Source: Leptodontidium sp. MPI-SDFR-AT-0119 (taxonomy: Eukaryota > Ascomycota > Leotiomycetes > Helotiales > Leptodontidiaceae). From it: a stretch of 64,000 bases of DNA. The stretch lies in the NCBI GenBank assembly GCA_020726505.1, contig JAHLEZ010000001.1, positions 2,790,001 through 2,854,000 on the forward strand, read 5' to 3'. The notes beneath the pieces are model-generated. The model did no database searches, was not told where the DNA came from, and worked only from the letters and a program-made list of their open reading frames with translations. The translations under genes and the position numbers were made by a program. Below are positions 45,383 through 57,105 of this stretch, in pieces; the stretch's first letter is position 1, and every line of letters starts with the position of its first letter.

Positions 45383-46628
45383 CTTGAATCCAGATATCTA
45401 GTGAAATTTGCGGACTTCCGGTCTTGAGATATCTTCGAAGTGTTGGGTTTCTGGAAAGTTGAAATGTTTACATTTCGGAAAAAGGATAAGAGTAGCCGGA
45501 ATCGGAGAATGAAGATATTCTGTTTGCACCCCGCTCGCTGCCGTCAACATGCAGTGAACCGTCAAAGATCCCCACTGGTGTTTCAGAAACAGTCATTGAA
45601 CAAAAGGCTCCATGAACCATTTGCAACAGAGCCAATATGCGTGTGGAAGCCCGTCCCCACCCTGGGGTGTAGTTTCCATGTGGTGCGTTTGCACGCAAAA
45701 TTCTCGTACAAAAGTGATAGATCGCTCAGCCGTGACAATTCCGGAAATCCCTTCGACTTCCAGCACCAATTATGCAGTAAGAGAAATAGAAGAACAATCA
45801 AGATTTCGGAGTCCACAACGAAAGGAAAGAAATCCCGTAAAAGTCCACAGTGTCAACTGGAGAGCCTTTGCAAAGCGTCCACAACTCAGGGCGAAGATAA
45901 GTTTCCCCTGAGCATGAGCTGCTTGGAAGCGAAAACCCCTAATTTGACTGTCTTAAGGAGTGCGTACCCGTTAGATTCGTGAAAGATGCATGTGGTTGCT
46001 CTCTTTTAGGACACTCATCAGGGACGAGACTGAATCAATACGGAGTTTGCCTCCAAGCCTCTGAGGTTGGCTGGTTAATCCTAGCATCGGAACTTAGTGG
46101 TAAAGCAACCGTTGTATATTTTCTACTTTACGACGGTTTTGCTGGCAGAGAGTGGGTAAATTCGGACATGAGTACGTCTGAACCTGGTGCTAACATTCCA
46201 GTCTCTCAACGCTCACTCAGTGAAGTTGTTTGGAGAATCGCGGGCCAGCCCCTTTCTGGCCGCAAAAGTAAACGAGAAGAAAGTCAAAAATTAGAGAACT
46301 AAAAAAAAAGAGGAATATACGTTCTCTTGACCACTTGAAGACAAAGACATAACGTAAATGGGTGACCTTTTTTTTTTTTCTTTCTTCTATTATCAGACAT
46401 CGCTTAAAACCCAATTACCCCCCACCTTCCCTTCCCGTGAATCGATTTCCGTCCCGTACTCCGTTATGCTCTTTGTCCCTGTTATTATCCAAATGACTGA
46501 TCAAATTCGCTGTAAACCCATGCGAGTGAGTGTGTACCTGTGTGGTGGATTAAGATATCGTACATTATCATTGCGGTGGTGAGTGTCGCGCCCCTCTTTC
46601 TGTGATAGGGTGTGTCGATGTAGATTGA
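45383..46628. other. gene-free spacer
   Basis: Promoter side of the DUF4470-MYND pseudogene and 3' flank of the ZIP gene. A T-run lies near 46368-46380. The plus-strand frame at 45440-45982 has no motif and is treated as chance. Confidence 0.5.
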
Positions 46629-48137
46629 TTAGGCGAATGCACCGACAATGGACATACCAGCTGCACCCATCAAAACAAATGTGAAGGCCCATATCTTCAT
46701 CTTCTTTGTCATGAGGAGTTGGGCTTCGTCGGAGAGGAAGTCCTCAGCGAGGAGGTCGACTGTTGCGGCGAAGATTAGGAGACCGGATGAGCTGGTAGGA
46801 AGGCCAATTAGTTTTAATAGTATCGAGAGATTCGTGCCAACTTACATTGCATTGAACACTCCCACGATGATCAGAGCGAAAGCGCTTTGAGGATCATATG
46901 AGTTTCTTGCAATCAACCCGATAGCCTGGCCGATTGGAGCTGTCGTGCCGAACGCCACAACCAGGATCCATGGCCTAGCAGTTCCCTTGGGATACGGGAC
47001 AGCAGCAATACGGCTTCCCAATCCAAGACCCTCGAAGAACTGATGGAACAAAATGGCGATAAGCAGGATGATGAAGCCATCAGTAGTGATTGAGATAGTC
47101 ATGCCGACGAAGATACTATGGAACAGGATACCACCCTCAAGAAGTGTGATATTGAGCGACATCTTCTTGAATGTTGCTTCGTCAATGACGGGCTCGGCAG
47201 CCATCAATGCCGTCTCAGGATCGGTGTTTGGTGGGAGTTGAGGCGGGATGGGTGCTCTGCGTGGAGAGTATGACATAATCATATTCTTCATCTCTTCTCG
47301 TTGACGAACATATTGAGCGAAGAAGACCTGGAACCAAGGTGGCATCTCGGACTGAGAGCCATAGTCAGTGTCGCTGCGTCGAAGTGCCGGTGGGTAGTCT
47401 GGCTCTGGCTCATAGTCCTCTCTGCATGACGTCAGCAATTTTTCAGGTTGGATGTTTTGATGGCGGCTTTACCTCACGTACGCCAAATCCTTCTCATCTG
47501 GATACTCGTCATCACTCCATTGTTGCTCGTTCTGATATTGTGGTGGAGTTGCGACCCCAGGTGGAGCACCCTTTGCAGCGAGTCCCTGACCATGTGGATG
47601 ACCGTGACCATGGCCGTCAAGACCCTGACCTGTTGGGCCACCATGGGAGTGACCTCCTGTCTTGGACTTCAGAACCATTTCAATGACGAAGAGGGCGAAT
47701 AAAGCTGCCATCATTATCACACCTGGCATCGCGGGGTATTGGACAATGAGAAGATCGGGAAGACACGGATCATTGAGAGATTGAAAGGCGGTAGGGATTA
47801 ACTGAGAACAATTAGTAACTATATTTGTGGAAGGACATCATGTTCTTACGTGAACGAAAGCTGTTGCAATGAGTACACCTGTACCGAAATGCTTGCAGAA
47901 GAAGAAGATCTTGGGTGGGATCTTCATCCAACTGACCCGCTTGGCTACGACAGGAAACCCTGCACCAAAGATACTAAAAAGCAACACCAGAACTAGAGAT
48001 ATATCAGTACAACGATGTAAGTCACCTCAGACATGAATTCACTCACAGAGGGCTGCCACATGAAGGGGCAAATCATAGTCGTCCTTATTCGCCCCGCCGC
48101 CTCCGCACTGCGGCTTTGCTGCTGGTACAGCCTCCAT
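46629..48137 (-). CDS. ZIP-family zinc/iron importer
   Basis: Five exons: 48137..48047, 47992..47850, 47801..47473, 47421..46846 and 46791..46629; introns of 48-54 nt; 433 residues. It has the ZIP layout: three N-terminal helices, a long cytosolic loop with a His-rich metal-binding stretch (GGHSHGG...GHGHGHPHGQ, about 127-150), then five helices. Conserved transport residues are present: H289 in helix IV (LFHSIFVGM) and H314-Q-F-F-E318-G in helix V. It resembles yeast Zrt1/Zrt2-type plasma membrane importers of Zn2+ (and some Fe2+). The start at 48137 gives an extracellular N-terminus with a CGGGG motif. The gene faces the manganese-type CDF gene head to head across 2.25 kb; the shared promoter could be metal-regulated, but I saw no obvious zinc-response element. 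Confidence 0.95.
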
Positions 48138-50387
48138 ACTAAACAAATGAAATGAAAAGTGAGCCTGCCCACTTGAAGAAAAACGAAAGAACAGAAAAAC
48201 AGCAAAGCACAGCTTCGCCCAATTGAAAGTATACGGGATGAGAAGGGAAGTGAGTCTTGAATCTTTCAGATGCTCCCACATACATATACAATCCCTAGAA
48301 TGAGAAAGACCAGCCTCCACCTTCCTGAAACTACGTGGTGATGGACGCCGTCTGGACATGTCTGGGAGCTCGAGACATCTTGCCAAGACGATCCAAACAT
48401 ACGATCGCGTCGACTAGCCATCAAGCTCTATGACCAGAGAAATTCCCATGGGGTAATTGCGCACCAGCTATAGTTACCCACTTGGGTTGCCCTTGTCGAA
48501 GCTAGTTTCACTTCGGGGGCTAAGATAAGCATAATGCCCAGGAATCTCCAAAGAGTTTGCCGATGTATGAAAATATATGACAATTGGGCAGATATCACCT
48601 GTGATGCAGAAGTGCAAAAAAGCAGATGCAACAGGATCCGATTCGTGGTTTGCAACAAAGTACTTCCTTGATGTCGACCGTTGGATTTCCTCTTTGCCAT
48701 TCATTTCGTGATGCTGTGCCTTTCAGAAAGTGCCCACTAATGACTTAATTTTTGCGAGGGAGTTATCCGAGAAGCTCCTGGACATTTGCAAAGCCTCGTA
48801 TCATCGTTGGGTACTCTGTACAAGTCGATAGTATTCAGCCGACAGACTCCCCCCCCCCCCCAAAAAAGATGCCTGGCAGGCATGGTTGACAAATACAGAT
48901 CTATATTTAATTTTCCAACGCAGATCAACAATTCTATTCAAACGGTGGCACTAGAAAGCTTGTGGATGTCTCGTAAACCATTTGACAGCCAAGACTGCAA
49001 GAGATCAAGACTTTACCTGTGGGGCAATGTGGTTCATTTGTGCTTGGCAGCTGGTACATGATGTGGAAATGGTAACGAACAGTGACGATGAAACATTCAG
49101 AGAATCAAGAATTAGCAGAGTCAGCAAAAAAACTGTCAAGCACCAAGGATACCCCACAGAGAATGTATAACACGTGATATAAAAGCCTGAGCGACATCTG
49201 TGTTGAGTCCACAGCGACCGCTCTCCCGCAGTCGAACAGTTCAGGGACAGCCACGAAGAACCAAACACGAGCACGAAAATAGAAATATCCGATAGCTGTA
49301 GGACACTGATCTTCTAGAATCTTTCCAAAACGCCACTCTGCAGGCTTCTCAGTCTGAACTACCGGCTAGATGCCACTCGGCAACTCGCCCAGCTGTCAAA
49401 TCGCTTCCCCGGTGGAGTCAAGCCAGCCCCCCAGGCTCGGCATAGTAATTCCCCGATATGCTCTGCCGTGTGATCGACGACGTTGCGATGGAGGAAGAAC
49501 ACAAATACTGGATCAGGGAGTGGATGAGGAATGTGGCGATGGTGGTTGGTCGTTGGATGGTTCTTCGGCTATTTCTAACCTCCTCGCGTTTCGGGTCCCA
49601 GCCGCCCGTACCTAAATCCAACCTCAGAGCCTTGGTGAGCATTGAAAACACCATCACCAAGACAAGCTCTGGGCCATTTCGCATGAACGATATGGAGTCC
49701 ACCCTCGCGGAGTGGCTGGGACATGGATGTTGCCGCCTCTAGCTCTTAGACGCCATTATGCTTAAAAGGATGGGACCTATGAACGTAACGAGCCGCCATC
49801 AACAACGCGTGGCACGAGCTTGGCGAGTCTCTGCTTGGCCATGCTGCTTGAATGCTACTCGACTCCACTTATAACCATGGATGAAACCTTCAAAGCACTC
49901 AGAGTCATGTGTTTTCTATACTGCCCAGAGCATCAACTCTCAAGCATCGACTGCCAAGTCAGCCCTCTGACAGCTGTGAGGCTGCTCGGGAATCAATGCA
50001 AATTCTTAGGTCAATCAAGCAAACGTCTGGTCCCAAGGTGTCATTCTCTTATTCTTTCCCAAACATGAAGTGTTGAGAAAGTCCTCCAGTTTCCTCTCCT
50101 GGAGATTGTGGGGCACAGTCGCAAATGACACCAGTGGGCGATAAATATTACTTATAATCTCTCGACACGACCTCAGATTCTAATTTTCGCATGAATATCG
50201 CACGCTGAGTATCACCGGAAAGCACGTCTTCCGTTCTCTTGTCCTTCTTATTGTTTTCATCTGAACCTCTGCGCCTCCTTAGCATAATACAGCCTCCGGC
50301 TCGACTCACCAACCGCTTACTCTTCCATTCTCGGCTCGAAGCACCTTCCACATACCTTCCCAAGATCCCTCAGCTGTTGCTTTTGAG
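48138..50387. promoter_or_regulatory. 2.25-kb divergent region between ZIP and CDF transporters
   Basis: Contains no supported gene; frames at 49418-49742 on both strands lack motifs. A C11/A6 tract lies near 48849-48866. A CT-rich leader precedes 50388. Searching by eye for an ACCTTNAAGGT-like zinc element gave no hit. Confidence 0.4.
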
Positions 50388-52163
50388 ATGGATTCTCGAC
50401 AGGCCGAGAACCAGCAGGTTGAGCCTCCCCCTCCTCCCTCTCCTACCCCTCAGCCACATCATTCTGTCTCCCAATCAACCTCTTCCACGACATCAATCCA
50501 GAAGCCAGTCACTAGAAGTATGGATGAAACGGATCCGATCGAGCCAATTTCAGTATCAGGCAGCTCTCTCGAAGAAGGACGCTCTTCATCATCCGATGAC
50601 CCGTATATGCTGAAAGGATACATTCGAGATACCGTCCAGACCAAGTTCACACAGCAGGTTGTTCCAACACGCGCAGGCCGAAAACAAAGGAAGGTCAAAA
50701 AGTATTACAATCGTCAGAATGCCCTCATCGACGCCTATCTTGGCAGTGGAGAGGAGGAACAATTCGAAATCGATGACGCGATCAAGAATGGCGGCAAGGT
50801 AAAATTTGCCGTCAATGCCAGTTTCGTTTGCAATTTCTGTCTCTTCATCATTCAGATGTATGCAGCTATATCTACTGGATCGCTGTCTTTGTTTGCAACA
50901 GCAGCGGACGCTTTTGTAAGTCCACCGCCCGAACGGCCCCAAAGTCGATGACTCTTGCTCCATTTGAGACTACGCTGATGTGATCGCCAGATGGACCTGG
51001 TCAGCTCGATCATAATGTTGATCACGTCTCGACTGGCAGCCAAGCCGAATATCCAGAAGTTTCCTGTGGTATGTTTAATTGGGCATATCCGTTATATCCT
51101 TGTTCGTTGTGGAGTTTGATAACTAGCAGGGTCGTAAACGTGTCGAGACTGTTGGAATCATTCTTTTCTGTGCTTTAATGACTACGGTTTCGGTACAATT
51201 GATTGTGAGTAAATCTCAGAACTTCATAAAAAATACCCGTTACTTATCCCACGGAATAGATTGAGTCTGTTCGCAGCTTAGTGAGGGGACCTCACGATTC
51301 CGAAGCACTCCACATTATTCCGATTGTATTTGTTTGTGTTGCTAGTAAGTCCGACACCTTCAGCCAAATGAATTTGCCATTCTTACTCGATCCCAGTTTT
51401 TGCCAAAGGCTGTCTGTTCGTGTATTGTTTTATCCTCAGAAGGTACCCGGCGGCAGGAATCTTTATGGTTAGTCGACAATTCTCCCAAGCAAGCATTGCT
51501 CAACAGATTTGCTAGATTGATCATCGCAACGATATCGCTGTCAACGCTTTTGGCTTGATCATGTCAATTGTTGGCAGTCGATACAACGTCGTCTGGTTTC
51601 TCGATCCTACTGGCGCAATCTGTATTGCTTGTTTGATCTTGTACTCCTGGGCATCGACAGCCTTTGAGCATATGTGGTACTTGGTGGGGAAGTCTGCGCC
51701 ACAGGACTTCCTGAACAAACTTGTGTATGTGTCTGTCACACACGATAAGCGGATTCAGAAAATCGACACCGTAAGCCTCCGTTGGACAGTGTTCCCATGA
51801 TCAAACTCATGCTAAGACATTTCGCACTTGCAGGTTCGAGCATACCATGCCGGCGATAAATATTATGCTGAAGTAGACATCATCATGGATCGGTCTGAGA
51901 CCCTTCAAGTAACACATGACGTCAGCGAGACCCTACAACGGAAGCTCGAAGGTGGGTCGTCCCAATCCAGTTTCCTGCGTCACCCATACTGATGATGCCA
52001 AGGCCTAGGAGATGTCGAGCGAGCATTTGTACATGTTGACTACGAGGATTCCCACGACATCGCAACCGAGCACAAAGCCCTTTACGAAGTGAAGGTCAAA
52101 GAGGCCAAAGAGCCATTCGTGAAGAGGATACAGCAGAAGTTCAAGTCGAAGTCTAGCGAATGA
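50388..52163 (+). CDS. cation diffusion facilitator, manganese type
   Basis: Eight exons: 50388-50915, 50991-51068, 51130-51204, 51260-51344, 51397-51467, 51516-51770, 51834-51951 and 52009-52163; 454 residues. A Pro/Ser-rich N-terminus is followed by a K-K-Y-Y-N-R-Q motif near 105, as in the Mn-CDF subgroup. Six helices follow. The metal site uses D174-A-F-M-D178 in helix II and D281-H-R-N-D285 in helix V; Asp at both first positions (DxxxD, not HxxxD) is the signature of manganese transporters. The C-terminal cytosolic domain (AYHAGDKYYAEVDIIMDRSE) is the usual dimerising metal sensor. It probably exports Mn2+ from the cytosol into an organelle or out of the cell. The divergent neighbour is a zinc importer. 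Confidence 0.93.
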
Positions 52164-52541
52164 CATGGGAAGGATGTCGAGACGGGGTTCTGGGAAAGGT
52201 AATGTGGCGCTGCTTGACCGTATGTATTTAGATTTGTGTGATTACTGTACGATATGTCTGCTTGGTTCGTAATGCGCTAAACGAATATAATGAGTTCCCA
52301 ACATAATGGTCATTTGAGATGAGCCAGTAGCTCGAATAGAACATCGCACATTTGAATAAATTCAACAATTTGGTCGTTCAATCAGAACCCCCAAGTTTCA
52401 GGATCTCCCTACTAGGTTTGTGGGATTTATCCTCCGAAAGCCCACCTTGGGTGTTTTGGACCTTTTTTTTTTTTGGAGCTCAGTCTGATAGTCACAAGAC
52501 ATTCATTGATACTTTGGATCGTAGAAATTCTGTAAGCAACG
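52164..52541. other. spacer, converging 3' ends
   Basis: 3' flanks of the CDF gene and the oxidoreductase pseudogene. T12 run near 52465. No gene. Confidence 0.5.
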
Positions 52542-53817
52542 CTATTTGAAAGGCACGCTACAGCCCTTCTCAGCACTCTCCCTCGCCAGCTCAATAATCC
52601 GAATGCCGTCCTTTGACTGCTGTGGCTCAACAACCAGTTTCTTCTCCCCTCTAATCGCGCTAACAAGATCTTTATAGAACCCCTCATATAATAATCTCCT
52701 TTCAAGCTCGGTATTCTACCCACCCACTTCCCACAAGCGTCATCTAGAATCTACTCTTCACGAACCTTGGTCTTGGTAGTCAATAACCCCCACGTACTTT
52801 CCTCCTCAACGCCGAAATTAGGGGAAGATGGTGCGAGACCTGCAGCAATCTGGCTTTCTTGCTTGTTGTCTCCAAATTTCACAAATGAACCATCGTAGAC
52901 CCAAACAAGGAATTTCAGTAGCTTCTGCATCGTTGCCACGATATTTGTCTTGATAGTGACGAGAAGATTTTTCCGTTTGCCTGTGTATTACAAGATAATG
53001 GTGAAAGAATCGTTGACCTCACTCTCTATGCCGCGAAGGGATCGGTGGAATGCCATGACGCTGGATGGGAGTCCGAAGAGGGTGAGTGCTCGGTCGATCG
53101 TGTGACTACCAAGACCGAACAACATCCCTTGACCAGGGCTATACTTGGGCGATGTCCAGGAAGCGATCCAGGTGGGGAAATCGAAGTCGTAGTGGATTTC
53201 GACCTCTGTCAGATTGCCGAACACTGACTTGGAGACCAGGTCTTGGAGGGTTAGGAAGTCGGAATCGTAGCGACGATCTGGTAGCGTTAGGATTTTCACA
53301 AGTATGGGAGAAGCTCAGAAAGAAGTGTCCTAGTACGGTTTAAGTGGAAATCGTAGACTTACTTTGAAACACAGTGAGAATCTTTCCACTCTTTCGAGAT
53401 GCTGCGATGACGCGGTCTGCTTCAACAGTGCTAATCGTAAAGGGTTTCTCAACAACCACTTGCGAATCTATTAGCTACCGGGCTTGAAGATTAACATTTA
53501 CAAGTGAAATCCTTACCATGCTTCTCGACTAACAGAGCCCTCTCTGCGAGTTCCACATGAGCATCATGACCAGTACAAACGATTACCAGCTCAATCGCGG
53601 GATCTGCAAAGAACTCTTCAGCAGTCCGATGATGCTTTGCGCCAGGCTAGTCAATGGTGCGATGTTCCCCTGGCTTGATATTTGATCCCGGTGAAGGAGA
53701 AGCAGCTCTCTGGAGAAACGCAGAAACTTTGAGATCTGGATTTGGAAGGATGAATGGCAGGTGGAAGGACTTCGTTGAGAATCCATACCCCATTATCCCG
53801 ACATTGATGGGAGCCAT
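52542..53817 (-). pseudogene. Gfo/Idh/MocA-family oxidoreductase, disabled
   Basis: Three exons can be traced: 53817..53517, 53458..53363 and 53277..52542, with canonical introns. Exon 1 begins MAPINVGIMGYGFSTKSFH, the Rossmann NAD(P)-binding start. The E-K-P motif (VVVEKPFTIS) and the family's NRRYDSDF and GLGSHTIDRAL segments follow. Stops interrupt the frame at 53649..53647 (TAG), 52990..52988 (TAA) and 52753..52751 (TAG). A one-base frame change lies near 52678-52697, after which the conserved C-terminal stretch continues in the next frame to a stop at 52542. The intact enzyme family carries out NAD(P)-dependent oxidation of sugars or inositols. The three stops fit C-to-T changes at CpA, on one strand or the other. 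Confidence 0.85.
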
Positions 53818-54554
53818 TATGTCTCTTTACTCGAGAATAGACTGTGGAAGAGCAACGAACAATAAAGTTCGAGAATTTCTCAATAGTGGGACATTCTTCG
53901 TCGATAGATATTGCTCTTTCAACTTTATGTCTTCGGGATTTTTAGCATGGGATTGGCCAATAAACTGTACCCCTCACCTATTCAGCCTAATTCAGAGGTG
54001 AGGTAAATATACCATGCTCAAGCAGATTGGGGACTGCATATTTCCAAGATTCTTAAATATTGACTGAAGAGATAGGGGTCGTATTCCCTGTAGTACCAAG
54101 TTGGAGCTTTACATCCATGATGTGATGTCTGAGCTAGGCCGTGTTGTCTTGGCAAAATCTAAGCGAGAATTGCGTAAAAATGATGGTGATCTAGCGGCAG
54201 TCTAGGTATCTTCGCTGCCTTCCTCCGATCAAACGTTTATACGAATCTTTATCGGGAGTGCTTTTTCGCAGCTGTCAATGATGATTTTGCAAAATAAGCA
54301 CCCAAAAGCCAGAGACGGTTTGGGCTGCCAAGTCAGCAGATCGATTTCAGCTAGTGCCGTACACAGCACCAGGCGAATTGTGGCGAGAAAGCCTCATGAC
54401 CAAATGCTTGTCGTAGTATGCCACTCTAAAATGCGGAGTTTTGTAAGCGTTTGGACGGAACTTCTTCGCTGACATAGAAGTCAGCTATGGTTCTAAAGAG
54501 ACGCTAGAACGGCTCAAGAACGTCACTGGGGCCTAGTGTTTGTCGGCCATCTTC

Positions 54555-54562
54555 TTTCAAAT
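54555..54562 (+). repeat. left 8-bp target-site duplication
   Basis: TTTCAAAT, identical to 54947-54954. Confidence 0.85.
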
Positions 54563-54946
54563 CAGTGTGATAAATTTCTAATCTACTACTTGAGTAGTAA
54601 TTAAGAGATGTTAAATTTAAGACTAAAATAATTAAACCCTTTTACTTATAACTATGCTTAATAAACTAATCAATAATAAATAAATCCTCTTTTAGAGTTA
54701 TAAAGTAAACTACCTAGACGAATCATTATCTGTTACTCGGGTAGAACCGCTCGCTAAGCCTCATTTAGTAAAGACCGCAGCGTTAAACTATATTCGGCTA
54801 GTGTAATTATTACATAACTACTACTTAAGTAGTAATCTAATACTCTAGATTAGATTAGATTAGATTAAGAGTAGTATATAAATATATTAGATTAGATTAG
54901 AGTAGTACTTACTACTCTACTCTAATCTAATCTATTTGTCACACTG
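54563..54946. mobile_element. hAT-like MITE, 384 bp
   Basis: Terminal inverted repeats: the left end reads CAGTGTGATAAAT and the right end, reversed, CAGTGTGACAAAT (12 of 13 matching). The element is flanked by a perfect 8-bp direct repeat TTTCAAAT (54555-54562 and 54947-54954). A CAGTG-type terminus with an 8-bp target duplication is diagnostic of the hAT superfamily. It is too short to code for a transposase and none is seen, so it is a miniature non-autonomous element. The interior is AT-rich with tandem ATTAG/TAGATT repeats and a short GC-richer core near 54710-54775. It sits 99 bp upstream of the gene at 55053. Confidence 0.82.
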
Positions 54947-54954
54947 TTTCAAAT
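54947..54954 (+). repeat. right 8-bp target-site duplication
   Basis: TTTCAAAT, identical to 54555-54562. Confidence 0.85.
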
Positions 54955-55052
54955 ATATAAACAACTCAGCCCAACGGTGAAATGACCCTGGGAACGAGTG
55001 TTTCTTCAATTCTCCCTATTCATACCACGTTTCAATTTTACAGCTTAACGAG

Positions 55053-55739
55053 ATGGACATCAACGTCAACAGCGAACTTCCAGAGGATCCTCTCGCAGCT
55101 CTTCCAGCATACGACGATGAAGTCTCCGCCGCACCAGAGAAGTCAGGAATCTCCCAAAACCTTCCTCGAGACGGACTCCTCTTCGTTGAAACAAATATGG
55201 AGAGCGACACCTACCGCGATCCAATGACCACACCCGCGATTCTGTTCCGAGACGAGCGAACAGGCGAGCCCTGTACCTACAAACAACTCACGTTCGAGAA
55301 CCGCCCTTTCCACGACCGACGAAGATGCAAACTTAATCTTGTCCCTGTTCAGACTGATGTTGGAATGCTGGAACTGGCTCATCATATCACGAGCGGACTG
55401 GTCACCAAAGAGCCCAAGAATTGGGGAAAATGGTCGACGCCTTCCCAAATCAAGCTCCAAGTTTGCCAAATGCAAATCATTTGGCAAGGTCTGGACTCGG
55501 GACAGAAGAAGTCTCATGAATGGGCAGGTGATTCCGAAGTCAAGCTTTGCGCGACGCCGATTATGAATATGTATGACGACGATTTGAAGAGGGTCTTCAG
55601 TAAAATTGCAGATCGGGGTTGGAATGATAGGATGGTTGTCACGCATGGTCTTGGACAGAAGAAGCTGGAGAGCTCTGATGCGAGTAGTTCAAAGCATGAT
55701 GGAGAGCCATCGTATTCTGGCAAGAATGGGTCGTATTGA
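55053..55739 (+). CDS. orphan protein, 228 aa
   Basis: Intronless, ATG at 55053 (AACGAGATGGAC). It has an acidic N-terminus with EDPLAALPAYDDEVS. The middle has HDRRRCKLNLVPVQTD and QMQIIWQGLDSGQKK, and the C-terminus is Ser/Lys-rich. No signal peptide, membrane span or recognised domain. Overlapping minus-strand frames of similar length exist, but this strand has a good start and a long uninterrupted frame. The MITE just upstream may have altered its promoter. Function unknown. Confidence 0.6.
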   Translation: MDINVNSELPEDPLAALPAYDDEVSAAPEKSGISQNLPRDGLLFVETNMESDTYRDPMTTPAILFRDERTGEPCTYKQLTFENRPFHDRRRCKLNLVPVQTDVGMLELAHHITSGLVTKEPKNWGKWSTPSQIKLQVCQMQIIWQGLDSGQKKSHEWAGDSEVKLCATPIMNMYDDDLKRVFSKIADRGWNDRMVVTHGLGQKKLESSDASSSKHDGEPSYSGKNGSY

Positions 55740-56308
55740 TCCGAGAATCCAATACCAGACAATTATTAATACACGAATATATGACAATCGCAACCTTTCT
55801 TAATACTTGAAGTGCTTTCACGACACCGGTGCGATGAGTACTCGATTTTGGCACATGGTTGGGAGGACTGGAGAATTATACACTGGTACTTGACGCTTCA
55901 GAACATTTTGAACTCTTCCTGGGATATTCTGGGTACCAAGTGGACTGTTCCATGGCACGATAGATTTCCATGTTCTCGCTCGGAGCTAGAACTTGGATAT
56001 TACATGGCCAGCTCCAGTTTTCGGTTCACTAATACAAGCTGGAGCGTCTGAAGGACATCCATCTCGGTCTAAACCTTCCAGACCACCGTCATGACACCAA
56101 CCTAGCTTTCTCTTCGTCAAAGCTCGAGTCATCGAATATGTCTACTCTTAAAGTTAACTAACTGTAGACTTGAACTTCAGAAACAATCCCACAAAACTTC
56201 CAGACTTTTGTTTCCCAAAATATTTCCACCCACTAACCACCCACCACCCCAGCCAACAAACAACAATATCAAAGAACTAAAAGTAAATCCTCAAAATCTC
56301 GCCTCAAG
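55740..56308. other. spacer
   Basis: Intergenic DNA between two orphan genes. The only frame, 55812-56051 +, lacks support. Confidence 0.4.
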
Positions 56309-57105
56309 ATGGATCTCAGAACCCTTAGAAATAGCGTCATGCGAACACAAGCAGCCGAAGATGCGTTCCGCACTCGTGGCTGTGCTGGCTTCCAAGGAGC
56401 CACCCGGGAATTGGCATCAATTGAAGAAAGAATCCGTGCTTCTGAGGTTATTGGAAATTATCGGCAAGGTGTCTCAGCCGCTTCCACGCCCCTCCACCTA
56501 CAACATTGTCACCACCAGCGTACGAGCGACGCGGTCCACAATAGCAAGCAGTAGAGATGCAGATTCCCCCGCCCGCGTCCCAATCACCATCACGGAATCT
56601 AGGACCAAGCGGTCTGGCATTCGTCGAACCGCTAATATTCGCTTCCTCAGCCTGGAAAACAGCATCTATCTACAGATACGAAGCAACAGACAGGCTACAA
56701 ACCAACAAATCGCACATATCACCGAAGTGGACACGGACTAAACAGCTGAAAATTATGAGAATAACGAAGGATGTGACGTCATATGAGAAATTGAAGGAGA
56801 AGGCGTTGCAGGTGGTGTGTATCAATCTTCCTGGGACAGGACATGCGGTGCTGTGGGATGAGGATGAGAGGGAGGTTGCGGTGCAGGATGTGCAGGATAT
56901 TTGGACTGGGGGCGAGGCGCAGGGTGAGGATGCGGATGATGGGAGTTGGTTCACTAGTCTGAAGGGTTTGGCTGATGAGGAGATATCGTTGTGCTTGGAG
57001 AAGATGGAGGAGAGGGAGCGGACGGATCGGTTGGCTGTTGTGTTTAGGTTGAGCGAGGACAATTGGAGTGCTAGGCTGAGGGAAGGGGGGCGAGCGCTGT
57101 GCTGA
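56309..57105 (+). CDS. orphan protein, about 238 aa, splice uncertain
   Basis: Best model: exon 1 56309-56468 and exon 2 56549-57105, joined across an 80-nt intron (GTGTCT donor, GCAAG acceptor). The first part starts MDLRTLRNSVMRTQAAEDAF, basic and helical; the last third is acidic (EDEREVAVQDVQDIWTGGEAQ) and ends in LREGGRALC. No domain recognised. Donor and acceptor are weak and there is no good branch sequence, so the intron may be wrong and the two frames might belong to different transcripts. Confidence 0.4.

Larger units (their letters stand above)
53818..55052. other. gene-free spacer containing the hAT-like MITE
   Basis: AT-rich. Apart from the MITE (listed separately) I see no gene. 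The last 98 bp, after the MITE target duplication, is the presumed promoter and leader of the gene at 55053. Confidence 0.5.

Noticed and set aside
45440..45982. 180-codon plus-strand frame
   Set aside because: Lys/Arg/Ser-rich, no motif, overlaps equally open minus-strand frames.
52988..53030. A 42-nt GTGAGG...CACAG segment that could be an intron removing the TAA
   Set aside because: It would delete a stretch that is conserved in the family, and the other two stops and the frameshift remain.
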